Shown here piece after piece: positions 13,176 through 25,270 of a stretch of DNA of 64,000 bases. The stretch is from Sipunculus nudus (taxonomy: Eukaryota; Annelida; Sipuncula; Golfingiida; Sipunculidae). The notes below the pieces were generated by a model. The model was given only the letters and a program-made list of their open reading frames with translations. It searched no databases and had not been told where the DNA came from. The stretch is taken from the NCBI GenBank assembly GCA_026874595.1, contig CM049306.1, positions 55,923,519-55,987,518 of the forward strand, given 5' to 3'. Every line of letters begins with the position of its first letter. Within the stretch, counting starts at the first letter, position 1. A program made the position numbers and the translations under genes.

Positions 13176-13498
13176 ATCTGCATCCCGTATTTGTGAAGAG
13201 ATAATAAGGGATAATGATCAGCCATCAGCAGAAAAAATTTAGTTTTCATAAAGTTAAATTACCTAACATAATCAGCTAACGATGAATTAACCCTTCATTG
13301 ACTAACATGTAGAATATGTTCAGTTACTACGAAATCATTCTGACATTCCTTTCGAACAGACGAGGGAGTAAGTATTGATTGTATGAATTATTTTATAGTC
13401 ATATTAAAGTAATTAGATTATAATGCTTTTATATGAATAAATTCAGCTTTAATTCTTAGAATTTTCCACAACGATTCTGGGCTTATTAATACCAATAA

Positions 13499-13531
13499 AA
13501 GTAGTAGTAGTAATAGTTGTAGTCGTAGTAT
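13499..13531. repeat. (GTA)n short repeat
   Basis: Imperfect GTA trinucleotides. Confidence 0.75.
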
Positions 13532-13703
13532 CAATATGGAACCCATCTAATGTAAAAAAAAATATTGAAGGAAAAAATATAAAGAAATTTCATGATCCAA
13601 TCTGAAACCGTCACTGAAACATTAATAAGCTGAGCTTGGCGTACGATAAACAGCTGCTTCAAGATTATAAATAAGGTCGCTCTAAAGAAGGTGTATAAAG
13701 ACT

Positions 13704-13970
13704 ATGTTTCGCTGTTTGGTAAACATCCTTACAAACAGACGAATGTGGAACATTCTGGTCGACTGTCCCCATGGCCTGTCAAAAGTAAATCACCGCGGGT
13801 CACCTGCCATTCTCAACATGGCCGCCTGTCTCTTTTTGTCCATGGAGCTTTTCTCCCGACGCCGGACAGGGGCGGTCCAGGGATGGGCGTGCGTCATGGT
13901 ATTTGATTTAGTGTGTTTTGTGTCGCCCCGGAGAAAACAGCTCAGTTGTTTAAACGGTCAGCCCCATTAG
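13704..13970 (+). other. GC-richer patch with overlapping open frames
   Basis: Two overlapping frames of 71 and 88 codons cross a locally GC-rich segment. Neither shows a known domain and no splice-flanked exon is obvious. I note the patch because its composition differs from its surroundings, but I do not call a gene. Confidence 0.2.
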
Positions 13971-14207
13971 CCACCACAAGCTAGTATCGAACGTAGTAGT
14001 CCCAGGAGGTCCCGTTTTTATGAATGATTTAGGGTCAGCTGGTGCAGCAAGCAGGGATGGATATAGTATCAGAAAAGAGCCACACACCCGAGTACCTGGG
14101 TATGCCTGAAGACAAATATAGCAACCATTGAAAGAGGAAGAAATGAGGAAAGAGAAACAGGGAGAAATTAAAAGAGAACAGAAAAGTTGCCCGGTGTAAA
14201 TGGATAA

Positions 14208-14262
14208 GAGTGAGAGAGAGAGATTGGAGAGAAAATAAGAGAGAGAGAGAGAGAGAGAGCAA
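14208..14262. repeat. (GA)n microsatellite
   Basis: GA dinucleotides embedded in a wider purine-rich stretch (14050-14330). Confidence 0.85.
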
Positions 14263-15354
14263 AAGAGAGAGGAAGGAATGGTTTGATGTGAGTGTGAAAT
14301 GATGAAGATGGTGTTGACAAGATGTTGTAAAAAAACATAATGGATTTAAAATTGGAAGGGCATATGAAAAGTTAAATGTAGAAAATTAAACTTAAAGGGG
14401 TATTTAATGGGGTAAACATCAGTTAAGTATCCTGAGAGACTAGGGGGGCACAAAATGACAAGGGTGTATATTCGAAAAGGGGTGAACGGTTTTGAAAAAA
14501 TGAAAGGTAAAATATAAATGAAAAAGTTCAAACAGAAAGGAAGGGATAATGAGATCCCCCGTGCTTCTTCTTCCAAATCCATCCCCGTTGCAGAATTTCC
14601 TCCACCCACAACTACCCAATTGTCGTCGTGGCTTGGCCCGGATACAAAACAAGCAAAGCATCACTGTCAGCAGCTGGTGGAATTTTCCTGTAAGATCATA
14701 AAAAACTCAGATTTAAAAACAACAGTACGCACCAGACTACAGGGCCGCGTGGCTTGTTGTTATTGTTTCGTATTGATTATTACTCCCACAGGTTCACTTT
14801 CATTGACCTCTGGGAACTTATTATTGACCTCCCCCTCACCCTCCTTATTATAGTAAGGCAAAAAAAGTTTTCTATTCAATCAGAAATGATTTATATATAA
14901 CATATACGGGGTATTTAGTGGCTTGTATATATGTTTTCAATGGTCTAAATGAGGCAAATACGTGCAATCATGTCCTAGACTAAACGTCCACGCATTTATG
15001 GAAATAACAGAAATATTTGGCGAAAAAAAATGTCTATATTAAGATCTTCATCATTATTACAGCAGCAAAAAAACACACAGACAAGGAAAGTTATTAGCAA
15101 AAGCAAATATGAATTGACCAAGCCGTGGGCACAATTGGCTTAAGCGGCTATTTATAAAGATTAATTTCCAGTATACTCTTGTTTTATTCTTAAAGGTCAT
15201 TATATTTTCTTTTCTATGCACAAATGGAATGTCTTTTAAAATGCCTACCGTGCAATTTTGAACATCATTTCATTTGATTACACGGAAACTTAAGGACATG
15301 GAGGCGTAGAAAAAGACACACAAACAGGCATACAAAAGGAAGATCGGGGGCGTA

Positions 15355-15960
15355 TCTAAAAATAGCATACGGATAGATTGGAGGACGATGGGGAACATTT
15401 CAACAAGAGAAGGCTTATGTAAAGACAGCATGATTGAATATGATATTCCTTATACATATAGCTAGATTGTCGAGAGACAGACATAGAGAGAGAGGCAGAA
15501 GAAGATGAAACGTGAAGAAAACGGGGAAAGATTGTCAAAGGTGTTTAATTTAATGTGCCTTGAAAATCAACCGAGCTTTAAATATGGGCTTACATAAAGA
15601 TAGTAAACATGAAGTCGAGATCTTAACGTGGTCCATCATTGATCATCAATCTTTTCAACAGTCTGATATTCCTCTAGCACTGAAAACTGATAGAGAGAGG
15701 GGGAGGGAGGAAAGTAATATAGACAAGCAGACATAGACAGACAGACATACCGACGAAGATAGAGAGGCAGAAGAAGAAGAAACAAGGGAAAAAAGAATGC
15801 CAAGGACGTTATCTCCAGGTTTAGCGTATGTAATAAAGACACTTAAAATAGTGATTGGATTGTATCTTTAAGTGCCTTAAATATCCGCTGAGCTTTAAAG
15901 ATATTGTTGAAACGAATATTAAGAACATGAGATCAAGGGGGCTTGAAAGTGTAAATGATT
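15355..15960. repeat. Diverged ~300-bp tandem duplication
   Basis: Landmarks occur twice in the same order about 290-310 bp apart. They are a GA-rich block with agaggcagaagaaga (about 15490 and 15763), a gtgcctt segment and a gagctttaaa segment (about 15570 and 15890). The copies are well diverged. Confidence 0.5.
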
Positions 15961-16027
15961 TATTATCCTATTTTTCAAAAGAGAGTGCCTATCCGCAAAG
16001 ACATTCTTTATTATCTAAAAATGGTGG

Positions 16028-16100
16028 AGAGAGAGAGAGAGATAGAGAGTGAGTGAGAGAGAGGGAGTGTGGGAGGGAGGGGGAGTGGGGTTGGGGTGCA
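16028..16100. repeat. (GA)n and G-rich low-complexity tract
   Basis: GA dinucleotides passing into GGGAGG-type sequence. Confidence 0.8.
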
Positions 16101-17770
16101 GTCTAAGGCACGAAACGAATCGGTATGTGGAACATGGAAAATGCCCTGAGCGTGGCATTATTATATAAGTATAAAACATAAAAAGATTTTGAAACCCATC
16201 ATGAATTCAGTATTCCATAATTTACATTAATAAAGGTCTGCAGGGTATCACGGTTAATGTATTACTTAATACGTATTGCTCATAAATAGGCCGACAGATG
16301 CCACGCCTAACCCATGAAGTTCTAAAACGGCAGTGTTCTCTGAATCTTGGGCTAGCCCTGAGATCAAGTCATCTGGATGACGTCAAAGAATCCACGGAGG
16401 TGTAACGTTAAAAAAAAATATGTTGGATACAGGTGGATGGGGAAGTCATTTCATATTAATGTCATTTCCCCTCCCGCTTCCTGGCTTTTAAGGAAAACAA
16501 TAAAAGCCAAAGTAGTGAAGGTCCACAATTTAAGACTTGGGAAAAAAGTTAATGTCTTAGTGTGATTGTGTGCGTCTACAAGTATAAGATTTAAAATGTT
16601 ATTTCTTTTTTTTTACACTATTGTAAATATAAAGGGGTTAAATCTATATAGAATCGATTATCATTACTCTTTAAAAATGCTTTGAAACCCGAAGTTCATT
16701 GAAACAAAAAAAACCTTCCGCATTTCTTGTTTTCCTAATTTAATTTTTCTTTTTTCTTTTTTTTTTTTTTTGGAAAACTGCTTGATTTCTCAGTATCAAT
16801 ATGGGGTTCAAGATGACGTCCAGAATAGCCGTCTTGTATCTCTTTCATTATTTGACATGAATCTTTTTTTGCAGCTAGGTCAGGGGTCAAGGTATACGGT
16901 TAAACTTTTAAACATTTCTTTAAAATATCTTTTTGTCAGGTCAAAGAGACAACCAAGTTGAATTAAATATTAGGACAATACCCGTCAATTTTTCATTACG
17001 TGGCATATATCAAATGTTTTTGCTACTGTCCCACGGTTTTAAGGCCCCAAAAAAATACAATAATGCCATTCAAACTTCTAAATCCCTTGGTTTCCAAGTT
17101 TCAAAAATATACCCAAGATGACCTCAAATACATTTAATTTATACTTGACATACCATGAAGGTATACATTCCTTTTTAACCTTTTGCAGGGCCCAGTATGT
17201 CATTAAACATTTGGTAGGTCCTTTGATTTTTTTTAAACACTAGAGGTATGCCCTGAATTCCGTCATACGACTTCCGAAATTCGGGATTTAGGCTACACAA
17301 AAGGGCAGCTCAGTAACAGGGCGAGCTTGGTGGCTAATATATGTCAAGTAGAAGACGGGAGAACGCTCTGTTAATGCCCTCATTCGCAAATTATAATGGG
17401 ATTTTTAGTTTTCTTCTTTTAATCCTGCCCCTGTTGGATTTTCCCCACATATAATATAAAACATCACCGGAATTTAATTTTAACATCACAAAATGGCCGA
17501 AAATTCTGTCCGAATTAGGATTGGTGTTAAAACCTAGCCAAAGATATACTGCTAGTCTATTAATTAAACGTTATGAGCAGGGAAACCAGAACAATCGCGG
17601 CGGCTACTTCACCTTATGTCGATTAACGTTAAGGCCCTTATTACGTAAAATAGGTTAATCAAGTTCCGACTAGACGTGAGACATTGGGCCCATGTCTGGA
17701 TCATTCAAGCAGGGGAGAAGAATTGGCGGTTTTGCACCCTGCTGTAGGCCAGGCACTTTTCAATAGGGTG
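16101..17770. other. Intergenic stretch, no gene seen
   Basis: AT-rich with T-rich runs near 16740-16770. No repeat family or exon was recognised. Confidence 0.5.
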
Positions 17771-17776
17771 GCCCTT

Positions 17777-17983
17777 CAGGAGCGGATCCAGGATTTTGGA
17801 AAAGGGGGGGGGGGGTCCAACCCAGGAGGACTTATGAAAATCCTAAAAAAGGGTTATTGGGTCCGGAAAAGGGGGTCCAGGCCACAAAATTTCGTCTAAA
17901 ATCCTTTAAAAAAGGATGCTTCGGGTGAAAAAGGGGGGGGTCCGGACCCCTGGATCCACCCCCCACCCTTGGATCCGCCTCTG
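17777..17983. mobile_element. Short TIR element with 5-bp target duplication, copy 1
   Basis: The element starts CAGGAGCGGATCCAGG and ends with the inverted counterpart TGGATCCGCCTCTG. CCCTT lies directly outside both ends (17772-17776 and 17984-17988) as a 5-bp target duplication. The interior holds G-rich and C-rich runs and no coding capacity. The CAGGGGCGG-type end recalls hAT elements, and a 5-bp duplication is known for only some of those, so the superfamily is open. A second copy lies at 47431-47628. Confidence 0.75.
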
Positions 17984-17989
17984 CCCTTT

Positions 17990-18900
17990 AATGAGTGAGT
18001 CCAAATATAGATAACAGGGAAGGTAGTTAAGCCAAATGCTTTACACCCCAAACAAAGGGGCTGTAAATAAACGTAGACGTATAACTTCGTTTTTTATTGT
18101 AGTTACGTAAGCATTTGAAACTAGCCCAAATGGCATCCTAAACTATAGAAATGCATGAAAGCACATCAGAGTTCTTCATAATGTTTATATCAGACATTCC
18201 AAGATGTTTTTTTATAAACATTTAGAAAACAAGCTCAAGATGCCCTTTACTATAAATTTCACTTACTGTCTGTGCTTTTATAAATGTAAATACAAGTATC
18301 ATAATTTATAAGTCAGTATTTTTTTTAATTTATTAATAACATATTGGCGGTATTTCATAGCTGTTTTGTTCCGGAATCTGTCTAGGATTGTATCAAATCG
18401 AGGAGAGCATTTACAGAGATTGGGCTTTGAGTTAATCTCGTTTGTGATTTCAGTTGCCTTACTCCTGCTGGCCTGGGCCAGAGCGTAAACACTGAAAGTA
18501 AAACGACTCATTATCTCTGTCCAGGAGTAGTCCTAGATTAATAAACCAGGATCAACACTCGCGGCCCTCACAACGTAAACATATCAATCATTGTCAGCTA
18601 AGTCATTTCTGTGAGGAAACCAGTATGTGCTTTGTCAACTGAGTTAATTAAACGTGGATCCTTTCGTTATAAGTGACTGTGATAAGTCAGGAAACTCCCC
18701 GTGTTTCTCAAATACGATATTGCTGCTCTCTAGGCAACGCTAAACGACCACTTCTTTGTACAAAGGTAAGCACGTGAGGAACAACACCAAGCAACAAACA
18801 CAAGTGGGCTCGTCAACAAGCAGCCACCCGCTTCCAATCTGTGCTATATATGAATTATTATTTGGATAAAATACTTCTCTTGTCTTGCATGATATTTTTC
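17990..18900. other. Intergenic stretch, no gene seen
   Basis: No recognisable exon or repeat was found. The 70-codon minus-strand frame at 18299-18511 has no known features. Confidence 0.5.
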
Positions 18901-19058
18901 ATATATATATATTATTATATTTATACATATAAATACATATATATCTAATTATTTATGCATATTTATGTAAATGTTTATATATATGTGTGTGTATAAATCT
19001 ATATATACTTAAATATGAATTTATACACGAACAATGGTTATATGTGTTTATCAATGGT

Positions 19059-19111
<53 letters not shown>

Positions 19112-19124
19112 CCATTGATAAACA
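18900..19124. repeat. TA-rich tract ending in a (TA)n hairpin
   Basis: Imperfect TA-rich DNA ends in a clean (TA)n tract. TGTTTATCAATGGTTA (19045-19060) and its exact inverse complement (19109-19124) flank that tract, so the whole 80 bases can fold as one hairpin. Confidence 0.85.
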
Positions 19125-19551
19125 AGAAACACTTGATCGTCAGTGCTCATGTTTCGAAGATAGAACGAACATGGTATGAAAAGACAATGTATTTAAATCA
19201 TATACGTATCGCTTATCAGTCATTTCTAGTCCATTGGATAACGTATATATTGCACATGGAAACTTCGACCGATACCAGTCCTTTTGTTTTGACCCATGAA
19301 GAGTATTAAATTAAAACAAAGTCAACTTTATAGGGATGGTGAATGGCATTTAAACATCACAATTTTAATCAAGGATTTGAATAGTTTGATATTTCTTGAA
19401 TAGGGTACAGGCTTTATTGAAGAATAGTCCATGAGGCATATAGGTGGTACTGTCTGTTGAATGAAGATAAAGGTCACTTTTAGGATCAGAATGATATGTG
19501 GGAAAAAGCTTTCCAGATGTTATATCCGATTTCTTTACTATGTCTCTAACA

Positions 19552-19632
19552 GACTGACGGGGTTCGAACCAAGAACTTTCTTCTAGCTCCGAAATCGAAC
19601 AATATACCTCTTACCATCCCGCTGCAAGGTAT
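19552..19632 (-). repeat. tRNA-like Pol III box fragment
   Basis: The minus strand shows a B-box-like GGTTCGAACCCC about 45 bases after an A-box-like TGGTAAGAGG. The arms between do not make a clean cloverleaf. This is probably a SINE remnant or a decayed tRNA copy. Confidence 0.4.
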
Positions 19633-19679
19633 CCATGCATTCGGAGAATCTTGAGTCAAATAGCAAATTTAGGTCATTA

Positions 19680-19880
19680 TTGACGGATCATTTGAATCAT
19701 TTAAGGTGAGGTATTCATGGTAACAATAAGTCAGCGTTTGTCTTGTAGAAGCTGTAATTCTTCATGTAGGCCTTCCTCCGCTGCCTGCCCGGGGCGGGTT
19801 GTACGTGCCTTATAGCATCACAGGACGTATATTCTTATTTAGAATGCATCCATGAAGTATTGTAGTAAAACACTTTTCAG
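19680..19880 (+). repeat. Dispersed repeat, copy A
   Basis: Shares an ordered series of motifs with 22600-22770. Examples are the ggccttcctc/cgccttcctc segment, a cctgcccgggg/cctgtctgggc segment and gcatcacaggacgtat/gcatcgcagggcgtat. The family and function are unknown. Confidence 0.6.
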
Positions 19881-19889
19881 TGTTTTATC

Positions 19890-20347
19890 GACGCTCCTGA
19901 GGCAGCGGAAATCTTGCGCTTCTAAATATTCCCGCTGCCTGCTTTGACCGTTTATGATGCACTTATACACCAGGTGAGAGCCTGTCTGCTGACAAACTGC
20001 TGATTTGACTAGCAGCCAACCAAATGCCAGTCAACAAACACTCGACAGGCATCAGGCTTCGCCCAGAAACCATGTGTGGGGCCAATCTTTCTGAGCCTGC
20101 GGCCTGTTCAAACGGTTGCTGGGGCGATGAGCTGTTACTCAAAACGAAATGAACAACATTAGCTCCATGTGTTCCTTGCTTGGCTGATAAACCATTTTGT
20201 CTTCCAGCACAGGGTCTCATCTGATTTGACCAAAATACAATGCTCCCCTCTGGTGTAGAGATTCGGGATACGAGTTATAACAAACAGCGCTCACGATATA
20301 AACTGAAGGTAGAAGGCCTATAGGTAAAGCGCTGTGTAAAGAGCGTA
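19890..20347. mobile_element. Non-autonomous TIR element, 9-bp target duplication, copy A
   Basis: Exact 9-bp direct repeats TGTTTTATC flank the element (19881-19889 and 20348-20356). The ends are short inverted repeats, GACGCTC at the left and GAGCGTA at the right. Just inside the left end is a hairpin-forming segment, GGCAGCGGAAAT paired with a downstream CCGCTGCC. There is no coding capacity. A 9-bp duplication is typical of Mutator-like elements and also seen in Merlin, so I infer a Mutator-like MITE. Confidence 0.75.
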
Positions 20348-20569
20348 TGTTTTATCCAGATTTGGCTGAATATTTATATTTTAGATATTCCTGGACGTAA
20401 AGGCATGTAGTTATCTTTACTAAAAACAAAGCCAAGAAAGGTAGTTATAATGCAGGTTTTTAATAATTATTACTCGCCAACCTATAAAGAATTGAAAGGC
20501 TAACTACAAAAAAATAAATAACAATATTTAATAATAACTTCTATCTTCTACCCTGCATACAAAGGGATT

Positions 20570-20708
20570 TTTAAAGGGGCCTTATCCGATATCTGACCTT
20601 TATAATCTAAAGGTAATCTTTGTAGCTTTTATAAAAACATGGGCCAGTACACGTGGATATAACAGCACACAGGCTGCTTGTTTTGTTTGTATCAACGTGT
20701 TTATATTA
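20570..20708 (+). repeat. Dispersed repeat split by a foldback element (left part)
   Basis: Matches 55610-55735 segment by segment, for example ctgacctttata, cacaggctgctt and atcaacgtgttta. Its continuation lies at 22118-22330. The copy at 55.6 kb lacks the 1.4-kb insertion and so acts as an empty-site reference. Confidence 0.75.
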
Positions 20709-22117
20709 TACGGTGGCTCATATAGGATATGCACAAAATTATTTTTATCTTGTTCCCACGAGATAGTATCCCGTATCCACGCGTTAGTATATCGTGCCAC
20801 GCGATAATTATCATGTTCACACGCGTTAGTACTCGTGGCCATGCGTTAATTATCTCGTTCCCACGCGATAGTATCTCGTGGCCACGCGATAATTATCGCG
20901 TGGGAACGAGATAAATGTAGATAGACAATACAGTAAGACCTACATCTTAAATCCCTAAGGCATGTTTCGCTACACTGGATGAAGACTCTGGTCAATTTTT
21001 TGCATGAATCTGGAGCTGGCTTAATATGCTGAGACGTGAAACGATGCAACGGAGACTCATACAACACTCATGGGCCATGTTTGTTTAGGGAATGTGTGAG
21101 CGGGAAAAGGGGGGGGGGTAGTTCGGGTAAAATATGTGTCATAATATATTTTTATAATATGAATTACATAACTGAAATATTATTCTTGAAAGAAAGATGT
21201 GAAGGGGGTGGATGAGCAAATTTATCACAAAAAGGTCTCCTTAAAAAGTTAGGGGGCATGTTTCCCTGCCCCCCCCCCCCCAAGTCATAATGAAGGGGCA
21301 TGGCTAAGACCTTTTGTTGTAAGCGTTTCCCTTGAGACATAACACAAACCGACATGTTATTTACCCCTTCAGTATACCCGATATTATATAACCTTAAACC
21401 TAGCCCTAAAATATAAGATTTTCTGGGAAGGTAAAATACAAACAAGTTTTTTTTTTCAGTTTAATTCATATGTTTGGTACACAGGGTTTTAAATCACCCT
21501 TACCCTTAAACAAACTTAATACAGTTTTCCATGAACAAATAAAAATGGGCTTGTTGAACCAACGCAATGAAATGTTGAACCAACGCAATAAAAACTGCTG
21601 AAATTTACCTCTATGCATTCGGGGCAAACGCGCATACAACGAAATACATACAAACAATTTAAGCTGCATCAACGCTCGACATATAACAGACCACAGACAT
21701 TCTTGTCTTAATGAGGGCTTTAGCTACCATGGCATATTAACGCGTGGCCACGCGATACTAACGCGTGGGAACGAGATAATTATCGCATGGCCACGAGATA
21801 CTATCGCGTTGGAACGAGATAATTACCGCGTGGCCACGAGATACTCTCGCGTGGGAACGAGATGATTACCGCGTTGCCACGAGATACTATCGCGTGGGAA
21901 CGAGATAAATATCGCGTGGCCACGGGATACTAACGCGTGGGAACGAGATAATTATCGCGTGGCCACGAGATACTATCTCGTGGGAACGAGATAATTATCG
22001 CGTGGGAACGAGATACTATCTTGTGGGAACGAGATAATTATCGCGTGGCCACGAGATACTATCGCGTGGGAACGAGATAAAAAATAATTTTGTGCATGTT
22101 CTTTACGAGCCACCGTA
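20709..22117. mobile_element. Foldback element with palindromic-repeat arms
   Basis: Outer ends are TACGGTGGCTC and its inverse complement, followed on both sides by matching gcacaaaattatttt segments in inverted orientation. Each arm then runs through an array of about 43-bp units alternating gcgtggccacgag and gcgtgggaacgag with ATAATTAT spacers (20750-20915 and 21735-22080). Units are themselves dyads, for example the perfect 20-base palindrome at 20883-20902. The 0.8-kb core has no recognisable gene, and no clear target duplication is visible. Confidence 0.8.
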
Positions 22118-22330
22118 AAAATATGTCAGGGCCCGCCAAAATATTCGAAACACATTCAACAAGGACATCCGGTGGCAAGTCAGATATGCGTTTTGCAACA
22201 AGTGACCTTTCTGCCTCCGTACAACCCAACATACCACCTTAGGTAACAGTTTTTTTTTCTCCCTCTCTTTGTAAACATTGCTGTGTTAACAAACACGTTG
22301 TTGATAAACAACAAGTTCATACATCCTTCA
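22118..22330 (+). repeat. Dispersed repeat split by a foldback element (right part)
   Basis: Continues the repeat of 20570-20708 and aligns with about 55741-55950 (gcgttttgcaa, gtgacctttctgcctcc, acaaacatgttgttg-like segments). A third, more diverged copy is at 59440-59820. Confidence 0.75.
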
Positions 22331-22599
22331 TGGATGCACTGTCACCTATGACTAATATTGTGGCCAAATGTCGGTTTTTTATCTGCAATGTGTGGAATCG
22401 AGTGCAAATAAAAGCAGAAGAGAGAAAAAAAGTGATTTTGACCAAAACATTGATATGGATAAATTTTCAACTCATAAAAGCCTCCTATCCGTACAGGGGA
22501 GGCGTAATAAGCTGAGTATGCACATGCTAGATATCACGACTGATGTAGCATGCCCATATTTACGGAGTGATCTCAAGGAAACCGCGGATTTGGGTCAGT

Positions 22600-22770
22600 T
22601 CTGACAGTACGTTATACATCATTTAGGGCGAGGTGTTAAATCAGTTTTTGCCTGGCCAAGGCCATAGTTTCTTGTGTACGCCTTCCTCAGTTACCTGTCT
22701 GGGCCTTGGTGGACGTGTCTTGCAGCATCGCAGGGCGTATTAATAGTAGAATCCATAATCTTATCGAGGG
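22600..22770 (+). repeat. Dispersed repeat, copy B
   Basis: Counterpart of 19680-19880. As in copy A, a member of the 9-bp-duplication family follows, here after about 350 extra bases. Confidence 0.6.
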
Positions 22771-23128
22771 TATGATTAAGGATGCGCTTTCAGACATGTT
22801 CTGTTTTATTGAAAATTACTTTTACTGAGAAAATATGGAAGCCACAAGGAAGCCTTTCTGATATTCAAAACGTTATTTTTGGAAAACCTGTGTGAATGGT
22901 CGAAGAAAGATAATTTAATCATATTTAACAAGACTTATACAAAGATTTTCCAATATACTCGTATCTATATAAAAATAATGCTGCTTAAACCTAGGTTAGG
23001 TTTATGAGGTGCTTTTAGACTTTTTTTCATTTATACATTAGCGACTCGCCCCATTGAAATCCAGAGAGAAAAATGGTATACAACTAGTTAACTATATCGT
23101 GTATAAAATTAAATAAAGAACTTAATGC

Positions 23129-23570
23129 TACGCTCCCGAGGCAGCGGAAATTTTGCGCTTCAAAAGAAGCTATTGATTTTCCCGCTGCCTGCTTTGACCG
23201 TTTATGATGCACTTAAACACCAGGTGAGAGCCTGTCTGCTGACAAACTGCTGATGTGACTAGCAGCCAACCAAATGCCAGTAAACACACACTCGACAGGC
23301 ATTAGGCTCCGCCCAGAAAATACGTCGGGGCCATTCTCGATGAGCCTGTGGCCTGTTCAAACAGTTGCAGGGGCGATGAGCTGTCACTCAAAACGAAATG
23401 AACAACATTGGCTCCGTCTATTCCTTGCTTTGCTGGTAAACCGTTTTGTCTTCCAGCACAGGGCCTCATCTGATTGGACCAAAATATAGTGCTCCCCTCT
23501 GGTGCAGCGATTCAGGATACGAAGTCAAAACAAACAACGCTTAGGACATAGGTTGTAGGCCTATAGGTAG
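23129..23570. mobile_element. Non-autonomous TIR element, copy B (right end damaged)
   Basis: Starts TACGCTCCCGAGGCAGCGG, then the same subterminal hairpin and the same body as 19890-20347. The right terminus with GAGCGTA is missing, because homology stops after ctataggtag, and no target duplication remains. Confidence 0.7.
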
Positions 23571-23904
23571 GGACTACTTTTTAAGTGCGGAAGATACCTT
23601 GACTCACAGAGGATCGTACAAAATCAACAAGACTGAGGCTTAAAGATAAATGATACAATCATTAAAAACTATTTTAATACAGAAATTTCCATTTTCAACA
23701 TAAACTAGAGAAATCAGTCGACTGTGATGAATGATGTATATTTGAACCTATGAAATATTAATACTCGTTTATAGTTTAACGCAATTAATAAACTTTATGC
23801 AAAGCTTTCATTAAAGGAAGGAAAGATGGAAAAAAGATAAATAAATATAAAAGGCAATAAATAAAGGTATATATATACAGAGAGAGAGAGAAAGAAAGAG
23901 AGAG

Positions 23905-24815
23905 ATGTCACAGTGGAGATTACAATCCAGTACAATTGGAAATTCCATTATGAGGGATCACATTTGGGATCTCCACTGGCTTAAGTCCAGTAGAAATCAC
24001 AACCTTCACTAGTACAATTTCCATTCGAACTTGGTGAATTTAAAATTCTACTAGGAGAAAATCTCTACCATGAGAAATTAAAATTCTTCTTGGACAATTT
24101 CCTATCCACCTAGGTGAATTTGAAATCCTACTAGAAGAAAATTATACAAGTTTCAATCAATCAGAGAGCAAACGATCTTCAAATGATATCCATTTATTAG
24201 CTTACTTATTCATACATCAACATGTTTTAACAATTTTGCCTCACTCATGAAGCCTTTTCAGGCAATGTAAAATGTCGAAGCATATTAAAGCACATTGAGT
24301 ACACATCATAATCAATTAGGCCAGTATATTCTGCTGTAGTAATTCAGTTTGAGAGCATTAAAGATCTTTAAGGGTATTTTGTATCATTACATATATTAAT
24401 TTAATCAACATGTTTGTACAAGTGTGCCTTACTGTTGATGGTAAGGAATTGTAAAGCACTTAGCAAAAGCAAAGGGGAATCTCATAATATTCATATTCAC
24501 AATGCAACATTCACAATTCTAATTCATAATAAATCACTGTGAATTACGTTTAGAGTCAATTAATTGATTTTTTTTTACTTTTACACTTGATTCTAGCAAA
24601 ACATACTTCATACATGACAGAAAATACAAATGTAAATTGTCATAAGATTTAGAGTAGGATTTTACTTTTTCCTCGGAAAGTTTACAATTGTGATTTCTCC
24701 TTTAGACTCTAGCCAGTAGAGATCCCAATTGTGATCTAGTCTAGTAGAGAACTCAATAGTGATCTCCCCTAGAGGAATATTCAATGCTACTGGATTATAA
24801 TCTCTATTGTGACAT
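23905..24815. mobile_element. Foldback/MITE element with long imperfect inverted ends
   Basis: The left end starts ATGTCACAGTGGAGATTA. The right end read in reverse starts ATGTCACAATAGAGATTA. Similarity continues inwards for about 100 bases through blocks such as ATAATCCAGTA and GGGATCTC. The interior is AT-rich with no coding frame, and no target duplication could be assigned. A (GA)n tract directly precedes it. Confidence 0.7.
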
Positions 24816-24841
24816 ATGTCTGTAATATATAAACATAAATT

Positions 24842-24846
<5 letters not shown>

Positions 24847-24917
<71 letters not shown>
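24847..24917. repeat. (TA)n microsatellite
   Basis: Two TA tracts separated by one TTA. Confidence 0.95.
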
Positions 24918-24919
<2 letters not shown>

Positions 24920-25270
24920 TTATAATGACTATTATATAGACGATTTCATTGTATGCTCTGAGTAGAATTTACGATCGATAACAACCTCTTAAATAAGGCT
25001 AGAAATATGTAAATGTGTGCTGAAATATCGCGCCTGGATGATATGACGCTAATTGTAGTTAGAAATGTGGGCAACGCCTAGATTATAACAACCATGCGAT
25101 TTTAATGCAAGAGTGATCAATCTTTCTCATATACTCAATGAAATAATAAGGGGCCATGCCTAGAAGGAAAAAGTACATCTACATGTATATGCCATACACA
25201 TATTTTCTGCGTTCATCCCAATTTATCGTTTATACTAAGTCAAACAATAATTTTGCTTACTAACATTATA

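Noticed and set aside
14035-15842. Several Leu/Ser/Phe-rich minus-strand frames
   Set aside because: They are produced by purine-rich plus-strand DNA and GA repeats.
21735-22080. Regular repeats resembling a CRISPR array
   Set aside because: Units are contiguous dyads with no unique spacers, inverted between two arms, in a eukaryotic sequence.
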